From Gluconacetobacter aggeris (GTDB taxonomy: Bacteria > Pseudomonadota > Alphaproteobacteria > Acetobacterales > Acetobacteraceae): a stretch of 64,000 nucleotides of DNA. This document shows positions 1-8,749 of the stretch, in pieces. The stretch is taken from positions 1-64,000 of the forward strand of contig NZ_JABEQD010000004.1 of assembly GCF_014174395.1 (NCBI RefSeq). The letters run 5' to 3'. Below the pieces are notes generated by a model. That model was not told the DNA's origin and made no database searches. It worked only from the letters and a program-made list of their open reading frames with translations. Each line of letters starts with the position of its first letter. Position 1 is the first letter of the stretch. The position numbers were made by a program, and so were the translations under genes.

Positions 1-1
1 C

Positions 2-199
2 GAGGAATTGCTGGACGAGCTGAAAGGCGAGTTCACGATCGCGATCGTGACGCATAACATGCAGCAGGCGGCGCGCTGCGCGGATCGGGTGGCGTTCTTC
101 TACATGGGCGAACTGGTCGAGGTGGACAGTGCCGACCGCATGTTCACCGCCCCGCGCGAGCGGCGCACCCAGGATTACATCACCGGCCGGTTCGGCTGA
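2..199 (+). CDS. pstB: Phosphate ABC transporter ATP-binding protein, C-terminal part
   Basis: Only the last 65 codons are inside the window; the gene enters from the left edge. The visible part contains the H-loop region ([18 protein letters not shown]) and ends in YITGRFG, the very characteristic C-terminus of PstB, the cytoplasmic ATPase of the high-affinity PstSCAB phosphate importer. Walker A, signature and Walker B lie outside the window. The gene is followed after 25 bases by phoU in the same direction, the usual pst-phoU order, which supports the assignment. Regulation by PhoB is expected from the family, but the promoter is not visible here. Confidence 0.95.
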   Translation, partial: EELLDELKGEFTIAIVTHNMQQAARCADRVAFFYMGELVEVDSADRMFTAPRERRTQDYITGRFG

Positions 200-224
200 G
201 TTCGGCGGGCAGGGGAGAGGCACC

Positions 225-923
225 ATGGTCAAGGAACAGGCGCACACCGTCAGCAGCTACGAGCAGCAGCTCTCGCAGTTGCGCGGAATGATGGTCGCCA
301 TGGGGCGGCTGGTCACACAGCAGACCGAACAGGCGGTTGCCGCCGTGGTGGAGGGCGATACCGAGGCCGGCCGGACGGCGCAGGCGCTCGACCCGCAGGT
401 GGACCAGTTGGAGCGCGATATCGAGACGCTGGCGATCCGCCTGCTGGCGCTGCGGGCGCCGATGGCGGGCGACCTGCGCGAGATCGTGGCGGCGATGAAG
501 ATTTCGGGCGACCTGGAGCGGATCGGCGATTGCGCGGCCAGCGTGGCCAAGCGCGCGCTGAAGGTCGATACCGTGCCGACCGATGTCCCGGCCGGGGCCC
601 TGCGCAGCATGGGGCGGCTGGTGCAGGAGAATCTGCGCCGGGCGGTCGATGCCATGAGCCAGCAGGACAGCGCGCGCGCGGTCGAGGTCTGGCAGTCGGA
701 CGCGGCGGTGGACGAGCTGTATACCGCCATGTTCCGCGAGCTGGTGACCTACATGATGGAGGACCCGCGTACGATCCGCTCCTGCACCCATCTGCTGTTC
801 ATCGCCAAGAACCTGGAGCGGATCGGCGACCACGCCACCAATATCGCCGAGCGCGTCTATTACGCCGCCACGGGTGAGATGCTGCCGACGGAAAGGCCGC
901 GCGGGGGTGCCTCCGTCCGTTAG
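225..923 (+). CDS. phoU: Phosphate signalling protein PhoU
   Basis: 232-residue cytoplasmic protein with two PhoU three-helix repeats. Each repeat carries the metal-binding signature: DLERIGD at about residues 96-102 and NLERIGD at about 196-202. PhoU links the Pst transporter to the PhoR sensor kinase and keeps the Pho regulon off when phosphate is sufficient. The ATG at 225 is preceded by a purine-rich GGGGAGAGG. The reading frame stays open further upstream into pstB, but the family start and the ribosome site favour 225. Length matches the family. It lies directly behind pstB and is probably cotranscribed with it. Confidence 0.96.
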   Translation: MVKEQAHTVSSYEQQLSQLRGMMVAMGRLVTQQTEQAVAAVVEGDTEAGRTAQALDPQVDQLERDIETLAIRLLALRAPMAGDLREIVAAMKISGDLERIGDCAASVAKRALKVDTVPTDVPAGALRSMGRLVQENLRRAVDAMSQQDSARAVEVWQSDAAVDELYTAMFRELVTYMMEDPRTIRSCTHLLFIAKNLERIGDHATNIAERVYYAATGEMLPTERPRGGASVR

Positions 924-1074
924 CGGACGACCCGCCTGCATGTCGGATGGCGGGGGCTGGCATGCTTACATTTCGTAGCACAAACGCCTGATTTCGAACC
1001 GGCTTTGCATGGTTAGATTTCATGGTTGGGCCGGGGGGCGACCCCGGGCCGGTTACGGAAATAGAGGCGCACAC

Positions 1075-1593
1075 ATGTTCAAGAAGACGATCCTGGCGGT
1101 GACGGTCCTGGCCGGCCTGTCGGCAACGGGGGCCCGGGCCCATGATATGTCGCCGCCGCCTTCCGGCCCGGGTTTCCATGGCGGCTGGAGAGCGCATCAT
1201 GGGCTGGAGGTCCTGGCCGGACTGAAGCTGACCCCGGCGCAGCACAAGCAGATCCATGCGATTTTGGCCGCCGCGCGCAAGGACAAGCGCGCGGACTGGA
1301 AGCAGGAAGGCGCGCTGCATGAGCAGATCCGCGACCTGCTGCTGACGCCCGGCCCGGTCGACCGGGCGAAGCTGACGTCGCTGACCCAGCAGATCGAAGC
1401 CCTGCATCAGGCCGCCATCGACAGCCGGCTGGACGTGGCGGTGAAGATCCATGACATCCTGACGCCGGAGCAACTGGCTGATGCGAAGGCACGCGAGGAC
1501 AAGATTCGTTCGCTGCACGAGCAGCTGGACGAGCTGACGGCACTGCCCCCGCCGCCGGCCAAGGGGGCGTCCAAGGAAGACGGCGAGGAATGA
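1075..1593 (+). CDS. Spy/CpxP-family periplasmic protein
   Basis: 172 residues with a clear signal peptide (MFKKTILAVTVLAGLSATGARA, cleavage expected after about residue 22). The mature part is helical and charged and holds two LTxxQ motifs, LTPAQ at about 52-56 and LTPEQ at about 129-133, the hallmark of the Spy/CpxP/CnrX superfamily of periplasmic chaperones and metal or envelope-stress sensors. A proline-rich, acidic tail ends the protein. The start is the ATG in front of the signal peptide; an upstream in-frame GTG at 1009 would add a non-signal extension and is less likely. It stands alone between phoU and ffh. Whether it acts as chaperone or sensor cannot be told from the sequence. Confidence 0.8.
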   Translation: MFKKTILAVTVLAGLSATGARAHDMSPPPSGPGFHGGWRAHHGLEVLAGLKLTPAQHKQIHAILAAARKDKRADWKQEGALHEQIRDLLLTPGPVDRAKLTSLTQQIEALHQAAIDSRLDVAVKIHDILTPEQLADAKAREDKIRSLHEQLDELTALPPPPAKGASKEDGEE

Positions 1594-1670
1594 GGCGCCC
1601 GGAATAAGACGGCCAGACAGTCGCGATTCCACCGGGGTGGCCACTCCCTGGCCGCTCCGGACCGGAATCG

Positions 1671-1699
1671 TTGACATCGGGAGGGGAGGGGCGTAAAGC
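1671..1699 (+). promoter_or_regulatory. Predicted sigma-70-type promoter of the ffh operon
   Basis: TTGACA at 1671-1676 matches the -35 consensus exactly; after a 17-base spacer TAAAGC at 1694-1699 is a reasonable -10. Transcription would begin near 1706, giving a leader of roughly 65 bases before the TTG start of ffh. Prediction from sequence only. Confidence 0.5.
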
Positions 1700-1772
1700 C
1701 TGCCCCGAAATCAGGACCGCCGCCTCGCGAGTGTTCGCGCAGTGGCGCGATATCTTTTGGGGTGAACGTCCT

Positions 1773-3158
1773 TTGTTCGAGGCGCTGTCAGGTAAGCTTT
1801 CCGGTGTGTTCGACGGCCTCGCCAAGCGCGGCGCACTGTCCGAGGCCGATGTGGCCGAGGCGATGCGCGAGGTGCGTCTGGCGATGCTGGACGCCGACGT
1901 GGCGCTGCCGGTCGTCAAGGACTTCGTCAACAAGGTCCGCGAGCGTGCCGTGGGGCATGAGGTGCTGGACAGCATCTCGCCCGGCCAGGCCGTCGCCAAG
2001 ATCGTCAATGACGCGCTGATCGACGCGCTGGGCGGCGCGGGCGCGGTACCGCTGAACCTGAATGCCGTCCCGCCGGTGCCGATCCTGATGGTCGGCCTGC
2101 AGGGCTCGGGCAAGACCACGACCTCGGGCAAGATCGCCCTGCGGCTGGCGACCCGCGAGCGCAGGAAGGTGCTGCTGGCCAGCCTGGATACCCAGCGCCC
2201 GGCCGCCCAGTTGCAGTTGCAGCAGCTTGCCGAGCGCGCCGGCGTGCCCTCGCTGCCGATCGTGCCCGGCCAGACGCCGGTCGAGATCGCGCGGCGGGCC
2301 ATGGATACCGGGCGGCGCGAAGGGTTCGACGTCGTTATCCTGGATACCGCCGGCCGCCTGTCGATCGACGAGGCGCTGATGAACGAGGTGCGGGAGATCC
2401 GCGCCGAGACGTCACCGGCCGAAACCCTGCTGGTCGTCGATGCGATGACCGGCCAGGATGCCGTCAATACCGCCCGTGCCTTCAACGAGGCCGTGGGCGT
2501 GACCGGCGTGGTCATGACCCGGATGGACGGCGATGCAAGAGGCGGCGCCGCGCTGTCGATGCGGGCCGTGACCGGCGCGCCGATCAAGCTGACCGGTTCG
2601 GGCGAGAAGCTGGACGCGCTGGAGGAATTCCATCCCGAGCGTGTGGCCGGCCGTATCCTGGGCCTGGGCGATATCGCCGGCCTGGTCGAGAAGGCCGCCG
2701 ATACCCTGGATCATGAAGAGAGCGAGAAGATCGCCCTCAAGATGATGCAGGGCAAGTTCGACCTGGACGACTATGCCGCGCAGATCCGCCAGATCGCGAA
2801 GATGGGCTCGCTGTCGGGGATTCTCGACATGCTGCCCGGCATGGGCAAGGTCAAGCAGGCGCTGGGCGACAAGGACCTGGATACCTCGGTCCTGAAGCGC
2901 CACCAGGCCATCATTTCGTCCATGACCCGGGCGGAGCGCAAGACGCCCGCCATCATCAAGGCGTCGCGCAAGAAGCGCATCGCCGCCGGGTCGGGCAGCA
3001 CTGTTCAGGACGTCAACCGGCTGCTGAAGCAGTTCGATGACATGTCCACGATGATGAAGCGGATCAACAAGCTCGGCATGAAAGGTCTCATGCGCCAGGG
3101 AATGTCCGCTCTCATGCCCAAGGGGCCGAAACCGCCCGGCGGCCGTCCGTTCGGCTGA
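1773..3158 (+). CDS. ffh: Signal recognition particle protein Ffh
   Basis: 461 residues if translation starts at the TTG at 1773, which gives the family N-terminus ([20 protein letters not shown]). GTPase NG domain: P-loop [10 protein letters not shown] at about 108-117, DTAGR at about 191-195, and [10 protein letters not shown] near 249-258 (TKLDGDARGG in most homologues). The methionine-rich M domain follows from about residue 330 and ends in a basic Gly/Pro tail; it binds 4.5S RNA and signal peptides. Ffh delivers nascent membrane and secreted proteins to FtsY. The frame is open upstream to 1671, but that extension has no homology-like features and overlaps the predicted promoter. First gene of the ffh-rpsP-rimM-trmD-rplS group. 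Confidence 0.96.
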   Translation: MFEALSGKLSGVFDGLAKRGALSEADVAEAMREVRLAMLDADVALPVVKDFVNKVRERAVGHEVLDSISPGQAVAKIVNDALIDALGGAGAVPLNLNAVPPVPILMVGLQGSGKTTTSGKIALRLATRERRKVLLASLDTQRPAAQLQLQQLAERAGVPSLPIVPGQTPVEIARRAMDTGRREGFDVVILDTAGRLSIDEALMNEVREIRAETSPAETLLVVDAMTGQDAVNTARAFNEAVGVTGVVMTRMDGDARGGAALSMRAVTGAPIKLTGSGEKLDALEEFHPERVAGRILGLGDIAGLVEKAADTLDHEESEKIALKMMQGKFDLDDYAAQIRQIAKMGSLSGILDMLPGMGKVKQALGDKDLDTSVLKRHQAIISSMTRAERKTPAIIKASRKKRIAAGSGSTVQDVNRLLKQFDDMSTMMKRINKLGMKGLMRQGMSALMPKGPKPPGGRPFG

Positions 3159-3225
3159 CGCGATCGACCAGATCGTTTCGTCCCTGTCCGCATTCCGCAC
3201 GTTTTTATTTCGGAGAATTGCCTCA

Positions 3226-3573
3226 ATGAGCCTGAAGATCCGCCTCGCCCGCGCCGGCGCGAAGAAGCGCCCCTACTACCACATCGTGGTGGCCGACAGC
3301 CGTTCGCCGCGCGACGGCCGCTTCATCGAGAAGGTGGGCGCCTACAACCCGATGCTGCCGTCCGAGCATGCTGACCGCATCCGCCTGGTGAACGAGCGCA
3401 TCACGCACTGGCTGTCGCAGGGCGCCCTGCCGACCGACCGCGTTGCCCGCTTCCTGGGCAATGCCGGCCTGATCGCGAAGCCGGTCTATACCGAGCAGCC
3501 GAAGAAGTCCGCGCCGAAGAAGCGCGCGCAGGAGCGTGCCGCTGCTGCCGCCGCCGCTGCCGCCACGGCCTGA
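3226..3573 (+). CDS. rpsP: 30S ribosomal protein S16
   Basis: 115 residues. The N-terminus [20 protein letters not shown] and the following segment with [18 protein letters not shown] are diagnostic of bS16. The C-terminal tail is lysine/alanine-rich, typical of alphaproteobacterial S16. A GGAG ribosome site lies just upstream of the ATG. It sits between ffh and rimM in the conserved S16-RimM-TrmD-L19 order, and RimM binds S16 during 30S assembly. Confidence 0.97.
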   Translation: MSLKIRLARAGAKKRPYYHIVVADSRSPRDGRFIEKVGAYNPMLPSEHADRIRLVNERITHWLSQGALPTDRVARFLGNAGLIAKPVYTEQPKKSAPKKRAQERAAAAAAAAATA

Positions 3574-3610
3574 GCCGACGCGCGGATAAGGGCACAGGTG
3601 GGCTGAACCG

Positions 3611-4174
3611 GTGGATCGCGATCGTATCCTGATGGGTGTGGTGGGGCGGCCGCATGGCGTGCGGGGGCTGGTGCGCGTGCACAGCTACGCCGCCGTGCCG
3701 GAAGACCTGACGTCCTATGGAACGCTGACCGACGACCGGGGACAGGTCTGGACCCTGCGCTGGCGCGGTGACGGCATTGCCGAACTCCGCGACGGGGCGG
3801 GCCAGCCTGTGGCAGGGCGAGAAGCCGCCCAGGCGCTGGTCAACCGCCGCCTGTATGTCGCGCGGGCCAGCCTGCCGGAGCCCGACCAGGACGAATTCTA
3901 TTTTGCCGACCTGATCGGCCTGGCGGTTCACGAGCAGGATGGCAGGTCGCTGGGGCGTGTCCTGGTCGTCCATGATTATGGTGCCGGGGTCAGCCTGGAG
4001 ATCGGCGGGGAGGGGCATGCGCCCCTGATCCTGCCCTTTACCCAGGCCTGTTTCCCGGTGATCGACGTCGCTGCCGGCCGGATCGAAGCGGTCCTGCCGG
4101 ACGAGGTCGAGGTGCAGGGCGACCTGTCGCCGGAGGGGGGCGATGTCTCCCCTGCCGTCGGGGGGGCGTCATGA
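3611..4174 (+). CDS. rimM: Ribosome maturation factor RimM
   Basis: 187 residues. The N-terminal RimM domain begins with [18 protein letters not shown], the family signature; the C-terminal PRC-barrel includes the segment around [11 protein letters not shown] (about residues 96-106) and the EVLLPF-like region (LILPFT). RimM assists late 30S assembly around S19 and S16. The GTG at 3611 is taken as start; an internal ATG at 3632 would remove the conserved beginning. The stop codon overlaps the start of trmD by four bases (ATGA), indicating translational coupling. The C-terminal tail (after about residue 165) is low-complexity and variable. Confidence 0.94.
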   Translation: MDRDRILMGVVGRPHGVRGLVRVHSYAAVPEDLTSYGTLTDDRGQVWTLRWRGDGIAELRDGAGQPVAGREAAQALVNRRLYVARASLPEPDQDEFYFADLIGLAVHEQDGRSLGRVLVVHDYGAGVSLEIGGEGHAPLILPFTQACFPVIDVAAGRIEAVLPDEVEVQGDLSPEGGDVSPAVGGAS

Positions 4175-4917
4175 CCTGGCAGGCCACGATCCTGACCCTC
4201 TTCCCCGGCATGTTTCCCGGTCCGCTTGGCCAGTCTCTGGCCGGGCGGGCGCTGGAGGACGGGCTGTGGTCGCTCGATCTGCGCGACCTGCGGGACTATG
4301 GCCTGGGGCGGCATCGGACGGTGGACGATACGCCCTTCGGCGGCGGGGCGGGCATGGTCATGCGTCCGGATGTGGTGTCAGCCGCGATCCGCGACGTGGC
4401 GGCCGCCGGGCGCCCGGTGATCTATCCGACGCCCCGTGGGCGGTTGCTGCGCCAGGACGATGTCCGTCGCCTGACCGGCGGCCCCGGCGTGGTGGTGCTG
4501 TGCGGGCGCTACGAAGGGGTGGATGAGCGGGTGCTGGAGGCATGCGCCGTCGAGCAGGTCTCGATCGGCGATTATGTCCTCTCCGGCGGGGAGATGGCGG
4601 CCCTGGTGCTGCTGGATTCCTGCGTCCGGCTGATCCCCGGCGTCATGGGCTCGGACGCCAGCGGCACGGAGGAAAGCTTCTCCGACGGGCTGCTGGAATA
4701 TCCGCATTACACCAAGCCGGCGAGCTGGGAGGGGCGCGACGTGCCCGACATCCTGCTGTCCGGTCATCACGCCGCCATCGCAAGCTGGCGGCAGACTGAA
4801 TCCGAGACGGCGACCCGCGTCCGCCGGCCCGACCTCTGGGCCGCGTATCGGCGCCGCACCGGCCAAGACACGTCCGATCCGGTCAGCCATGCGGCTGATC
4901 CCGACCGGCTGCACTGA
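4171..4917 (+). CDS. trmD: tRNA (guanine-N1-)-methyltransferase TrmD
   Basis: 248 residues, the normal TrmD length. Trefoil-knot SPOUT enzyme that methylates G37 of tRNAs reading CNN/GGN codons with S-adenosylmethionine. Visible motifs: [14 protein letters not shown] at the N-terminus, [16 protein letters not shown] in the first third, [11 protein letters not shown] at about 111-121, and the knot motif [15 protein letters not shown] near residues 132-146. Overlaps rimM by four bases and is followed after 30 bases by rplS. Confidence 0.97.
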   Translation: MTWQATILTLFPGMFPGPLGQSLAGRALEDGLWSLDLRDLRDYGLGRHRTVDDTPFGGGAGMVMRPDVVSAAIRDVAAAGRPVIYPTPRGRLLRQDDVRRLTGGPGVVVLCGRYEGVDERVLEACAVEQVSIGDYVLSGGEMAALVLLDSCVRLIPGVMGSDASGTEESFSDGLLEYPHYTKPASWEGRDVPDILLSGHHAAIASWRQTESETATRVRRPDLWAAYRRRTGQDTSDPVSHAADPDRLH

Positions 4918-4947
4918 CTAGACTGTTTTGAAACGAGGAACCCGATC

Positions 4948-5328
4948 ATGAACATTATCCAGCAGTACGAGGCCGGTGAGATTGCCCGCCTCTCCGCCGA
5001 GCGTGCGGTCCCCGAATTCGGCCCCGGCGACACGGTCCGCGTGTCGGTCCGCGTCGTCGAAGGCGAGCGCAAGCGCGTCCAGGCCTATGAAGGCGTGGTG
5101 ATCGCCCGTTCGAACAAGGGGCTGAACAGCAACTTCACCGTGCGCAAGATCTCGAACGGCGAAGGCGTGGAGCGCGTGTTCCCGCTCTATGCCCCCACGA
5201 TCGCCGAGATCAAGGTCGTGCGCCGTGGTGCCGTGCGTCGTGCGAAGCTGTATTATCTGCGCGGCCGCCGCGGCAAGTCGGCGCGTATCGCCGAGCGCGC
5301 CCGCGAGACGGTGACGGCCACGGCCTGA
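4948..5328 (+). CDS. rplS: 50S ribosomal protein L19
   Basis: 126 residues. Segments such as [28 protein letters not shown] and [13 protein letters not shown] are diagnostic of bL19, which sits at the 30S-50S interface. GAGGAA ribosome site in front of the ATG. Last gene of the ffh-to-rplS group; a 150-base gap with weak hairpins separates it from leuC, so transcription may or may not read through. Confidence 0.97.
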   Translation: MNIIQQYEAGEIARLSAERAVPEFGPGDTVRVSVRVVEGERKRVQAYEGVVIARSNKGLNSNFTVRKISNGEGVERVFPLYAPTIAEIKVVRRGAVRRAKLYYLRGRRGKSARIAERARETVTATA

Positions 5329-5478
5329 TCACCATCCGATACCGCGATGCGTCGCCTCCGGCCACGGCCGATGGGTGGCGCATCGTCCTGATCCTACGGG
5401 TTCGTTCCTTCGCCGTCCGCGTGGCTTCGCGGATGGCGGGGCCGTTCCACGCCATGCCGTTCCGAAGGGGAAAGACCG

Positions 5479-6882
5479 ATGGCCGCACGCACGCTGTTCG
5501 ACAAGATCTGGGACAGTCATGTCGTGGAGCGGCTCGAGGACGGCACGGCCATTCTCTATATCGACCGGCACCTCGTGCATGAGGTGACGAGCCCGCAGGC
5601 GTTCGAGGGGCTGCGTATCAGCGGTCGCCGCCTGCGCCGGCCGGACGCCACCATCGCGGTGGTGGACCATAACGTGCCGACCTCCGACCGCACCCTGCCG
5701 ATCGAGGAGCCGGAAAGCCGCAACCAGATCGAGACGCTGGAGCGCAATGTCCGCGAATTCGGCGTGCCGTATTTCCCGCTTCTGTCGGAACGGCAGGGCA
5801 TCGTGCATGTGGTGGGGCCGGAGCAGGGGATTTCGCTGCCCGGCATGACCATCGTCTGCGGCGACAGCCATACCTCGACCCACGGCGCGATGGGCGCGCT
5901 GGCGTTCGGCATCGGCACGTCCGAGGTCGAGCATGTGATGGCGACCCAGACCCTGCTGCAGAAGCCCGCCCGCAACATGAAGGTGGTGGTCGAGGGCACG
6001 CTGGGCGCGGGGGTGACCGCCAAGGATGTGATGCTGGCCATCATCGGCACCATCGGCACCGCCGGCGGCACCGGCTATGTGATCGAATTCGCGGGTTCGA
6101 CGATTCGCGGGCTGGACATGGCCGGACGGATGACGATCTGCAACATGTCGATCGAGGCGGGAGCGCGCGCCGGGCTGGTGGCGCCGGACGAGACGACGTT
6201 CGACTACGTGCGCGGCCGGCCCTTCGCGCCGCAGGGCGAGGCGTTCGAGCAGGCGGTGGCCTACTGGAAGACGCTGGTGGCCGATGACGGTGCCCATTAC
6301 GACAAGGTCGTGGAACTGCGGGCCGAGGATATTCCGCCGGTCCTGACCTGGGGCACCAGCCCCGAGACGGTGATCCCGGTCTCCGGCACCGTGCCCGACC
6401 CGGCGGCGGAAAGCGACGGGGCGAAGCGCGCGCAGTTGCAGCGCATGCTCGACTATATGGGGCTGGAAGCCGGGCAGAAGATCGCCGGCGTGCCGGTCGA
6501 TGTCGTCTTCATCGGCTCCTGCACCAACAGCCGGATCGAGGATCTGCGCTCGGCGGCGTCGATCGTGGCGGGGCGGCATGTGGCGCCGGGCGTGCGGGCC
6601 ATGGTGGTGCCCGGATCGGGCATCGTGAAGGCGCAGGCCGAACGCGAGGGGCTGGACCGGGTCTTTCTCGATGCCGGTTTCGAATGGCGCGAGGCGGGAT
6701 GTTCGATGTGCCTGGGCATGAACCCCGACCGGCTGACGCCGGGGCAGCGCTGCGCTTCGACCTCCAACCGCAATTTCGAGGGGCGCCAGGGGCCGGGCGG
6801 GCGTACCCACCTGCTTTCGCCCGCGATGGCGGCGGCGGCGGCGGTGACGGGACATCTGACGGACGTGCGGGAGCTGATCTGA
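5479..6882 (+). CDS. leuC: 3-isopropylmalate dehydratase large subunit
   Basis: 467 residues, full length for LeuC. Aconitase-family enzyme that, with LeuD, isomerises 2-isopropylmalate to 3-isopropylmalate in leucine biosynthesis. The 4Fe-4S ligands are visible: a cysteine in [10 protein letters not shown] near residue 346 and two in [10 protein letters not shown] near residues 407 and 410. The substrate-binding stretch [20 protein letters not shown] lies near residues 130-149. AAGGGG-type ribosome site precedes the ATG. leuD follows after 3 bases, so the two subunits are cotranslated. Confidence 0.97.
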   Translation: MAARTLFDKIWDSHVVERLEDGTAILYIDRHLVHEVTSPQAFEGLRISGRRLRRPDATIAVVDHNVPTSDRTLPIEEPESRNQIETLERNVREFGVPYFPLLSERQGIVHVVGPEQGISLPGMTIVCGDSHTSTHGAMGALAFGIGTSEVEHVMATQTLLQKPARNMKVVVEGTLGAGVTAKDVMLAIIGTIGTAGGTGYVIEFAGSTIRGLDMAGRMTICNMSIEAGARAGLVAPDETTFDYVRGRPFAPQGEAFEQAVAYWKTLVADDGAHYDKVVELRAEDIPPVLTWGTSPETVIPVSGTVPDPAAESDGAKRAQLQRMLDYMGLEAGQKIAGVPVDVVFIGSCTNSRIEDLRSAASIVAGRHVAPGVRAMVVPGSGIVKAQAEREGLDRVFLDAGFEWREAGCSMCLGMNPDRLTPGQRCASTSNRNFEGRQGPGGRTHLLSPAMAAAAAVTGHLTDVRELI

Positions 6883-6885
6883 GCC

Positions 6886-7509
6886 ATGGATAAATTCACT
6901 GTCCTGACCGCGATCGCGGCGCCTCTGCCGGAAGCGAATATCGACACCGACAAGATCATTCCGGCGCGGTTCCTCAAGACCACCAAGCGATCCGGCCTGG
7001 GCGTGCATGCGTTCGATGGCATGCGCTACAATCAAGACGGGTCGGAGAAGCCGGATTTCGTGCTGAACCGGGAGCCCTATCGCAAGGCCGGCATCCTGAT
7101 CACCCATGACAATCTGGGCTGTGGTTCGTCGCGGGAGCATGCGCCCTGGGCGCTGCTGGATTTCGGCATCCGCTGCGTGATCGCGCCGTCATTCGCCGAT
7201 ATCTTCTTCAATAACTGCTTCAAGAACGGGATTCTGCCGATCCGCCTGCCGCGCGAGATCTGCGATGCGCTGATGGACGATGCGCGGCTGGGCGCCAATG
7301 GCCGGCTGACGGTCGATCTGGAGCGGCAGGTGGTCGTGCGGCCCGATGGCGAAGAGATCGGGTTCGAGATCGATCCGCTACGCAAGCATCTGCTGCTGGA
7401 AGGGCTGGACGATATCGGCCAGACCCTGCAGCACGAAGGCGCGATCAGCACGTTCGAGGCCACGCGCGGTCAGGCCCAGCCCTGGCAGACGCAAATCGTC
7501 ATCGACTGA
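6886..7509 (+). CDS. leuD: 3-isopropylmalate dehydratase small subunit
   Basis: 207 residues. The swivel-domain subunit of isopropylmalate isomerase: conserved [15 protein letters not shown] near residues 19-33, [13 protein letters not shown] near 83-95 and [13 protein letters not shown] near 107-119. Starts three bases after leuC and is followed by leuB after 45 bases. Confidence 0.97.
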   Translation: MDKFTVLTAIAAPLPEANIDTDKIIPARFLKTTKRSGLGVHAFDGMRYNQDGSEKPDFVLNREPYRKAGILITHDNLGCGSSREHAPWALLDFGIRCVIAPSFADIFFNNCFKNGILPIRLPREICDALMDDARLGANGRLTVDLERQVVVRPDGEEIGFEIDPLRKHLLLEGLDDIGQTLQHEGAISTFEATRGQAQPWQTQIVID

Positions 7510-7554
7510 CTATCGCGCCCTGCGCCGTCTATTTGTCACGACAGGAAACGAGAA

Positions 7555-8667
7555 ATGACCGTTACCAAGAAGCTCCTTGTCCTGCCCGGCGACGGGATCG
7601 GCCCCGAGGTGATGAACGAGGTCGCGCGGATCGTGGCGTGGATGGGCCGCAAGCGCGGCGTCGCCTTCGATATTTCCGAGGATCTGGTTGGTGGCGCGTC
7701 GCTTGCGGTGCATGGGGTGCCGATCCGTGACGAGGTGATCACGGCGGCCAAGGCCGCGGACGCGGTGCTGTTCGGCTCGGTCGGCGATCCGAAATGGGCG
7801 TCGGTCGGCTTCGATCTGCGGCCGGAGGTCGCGATCCTGAAGCTGCGGCAGGAACTGGGGCTGTTTGCCAACCTGCGCCCCGCGAAGCTGTTCGACGCGC
7901 TGGCCGAGGCCAGCACGCTGAAGCCCGAAGTGGTGGCCGGGCTGGACATCATGATCGTGCGTGAATCCGTGGGCGGGATCTATTTCGGCACGCCGCGCGG
8001 GATCGAGACGCTGCCCGATGGCAGCAAGCGCGGCATCAATACCGAAATCTACACCACGTCCGAGATCGAGCGCGTGGCGCGGGTCGCCTTCGACCTGGCG
8101 CGGCAGCGCGGCAACCGCGTCTGTTCGGTCGAGAAATGCAACGTGATGGAAAGCGGCCTGCTGTGGAAGGAGGTCGTGACCGCGCTGCATGCACGCGACT
8201 ATGCGGATGTGGAGCTGACCCACATGCTGGCCGACAATTGCGCCATGCAGCTGGTGCGCAATCCGCGCCAGTTCGACGTCATTGTGACCGGCAATCTGTT
8301 CGGCGACCTGCTGTCCGACCTGGCGTCGATGCTGACCGGCAGCCTGGGCATGCTGCCCTCGGCCACGCTGGGCGCGGTGGATGAGGAGGGGCGGCGTCCG
8401 GCGCTGTATGAACCGATCCATGGCAGCGCGCCCGATATCGCCGGCAAGGGAATCGCGAACCCGCTGGCGCAGATCCTCTCGTTTGCGATGCTGCTGCGCT
8501 ACTCCTTCGCAATGGAAGCCGAAGCTGCGCTGATCGAACAGGCGGTGGCCAATGTGCTGGCCAGCGGCCTGCGCACCGCCGATATCATGAGCCCCGGCAT
8601 GGCCCAGGTCGGTACCACCGTGATGGGCGAGGCCGTGGTGCGCGAACTGGACAAGCTGAACGGCTGA
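7555..8667 (+). CDS. leuB: 3-isopropylmalate dehydrogenase
   Basis: 370 residues. NAD-dependent oxidative decarboxylation of 3-isopropylmalate, third step of leucine synthesis. Motifs: [13 protein letters not shown] at the N-terminus, [10 protein letters not shown] in the substrate loop, [10 protein letters not shown], the metal-binding [16 protein letters not shown] and the NAD-binding [27 protein letters not shown] ribosome site in front of the ATG. Last gene of leuCDB, closed by the strong terminator at 8676-8709. Confidence 0.97.
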   Translation: MTVTKKLLVLPGDGIGPEVMNEVARIVAWMGRKRGVAFDISEDLVGGASLAVHGVPIRDEVITAAKAADAVLFGSVGDPKWASVGFDLRPEVAILKLRQELGLFANLRPAKLFDALAEASTLKPEVVAGLDIMIVRESVGGIYFGTPRGIETLPDGSKRGINTEIYTTSEIERVARVAFDLARQRGNRVCSVEKCNVMESGLLWKEVVTALHARDYADVELTHMLADNCAMQLVRNPRQFDVIVTGNLFGDLLSDLASMLTGSLGMLPSATLGAVDEEGRRPALYEPIHGSAPDIAGKGIANPLAQILSFAMLLRYSFAMEAEAALIEQAVANVLASGLRTADIMSPGMAQVGTTVMGEAVVRELDKLNG

Positions 8668-8675
8668 TCCGATCC

Positions 8676-8709
8676 GGCACTCGTCCCCCCGCTCGGGGGG
8701 ACGAGTGCC
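8676..8709 (+). terminator. Perfect 15-bp stem-loop after leuB
   Basis: GGCACTCGTCCCCCC (8676-8690), loop GCTC, then the exact complement (8695-8709). It begins eight bases after the leuB stop. There is no T run, but the very stable G+C-rich stem is typical of terminators in high-GC genomes. It separates the leucine operon from the peptidase gene. Confidence 0.75.
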
Positions 8710-8749
8710 GGGCTTCCCACGGGCTGGAACATCTGGAATGCTTCCGGCC

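Noticed and set aside
5329-5478. Leucine attenuator before leuC
   Set aside because: There are hairpins, but no short leader ORF with a run of Leu codons and no clear alternative terminator/antiterminator pair.
5329-7140. A 603-codon minus-strand frame over leuC
   Set aside because: Antisense to leuC with its complete set of motifs; no ribosome site or recognisable domain.
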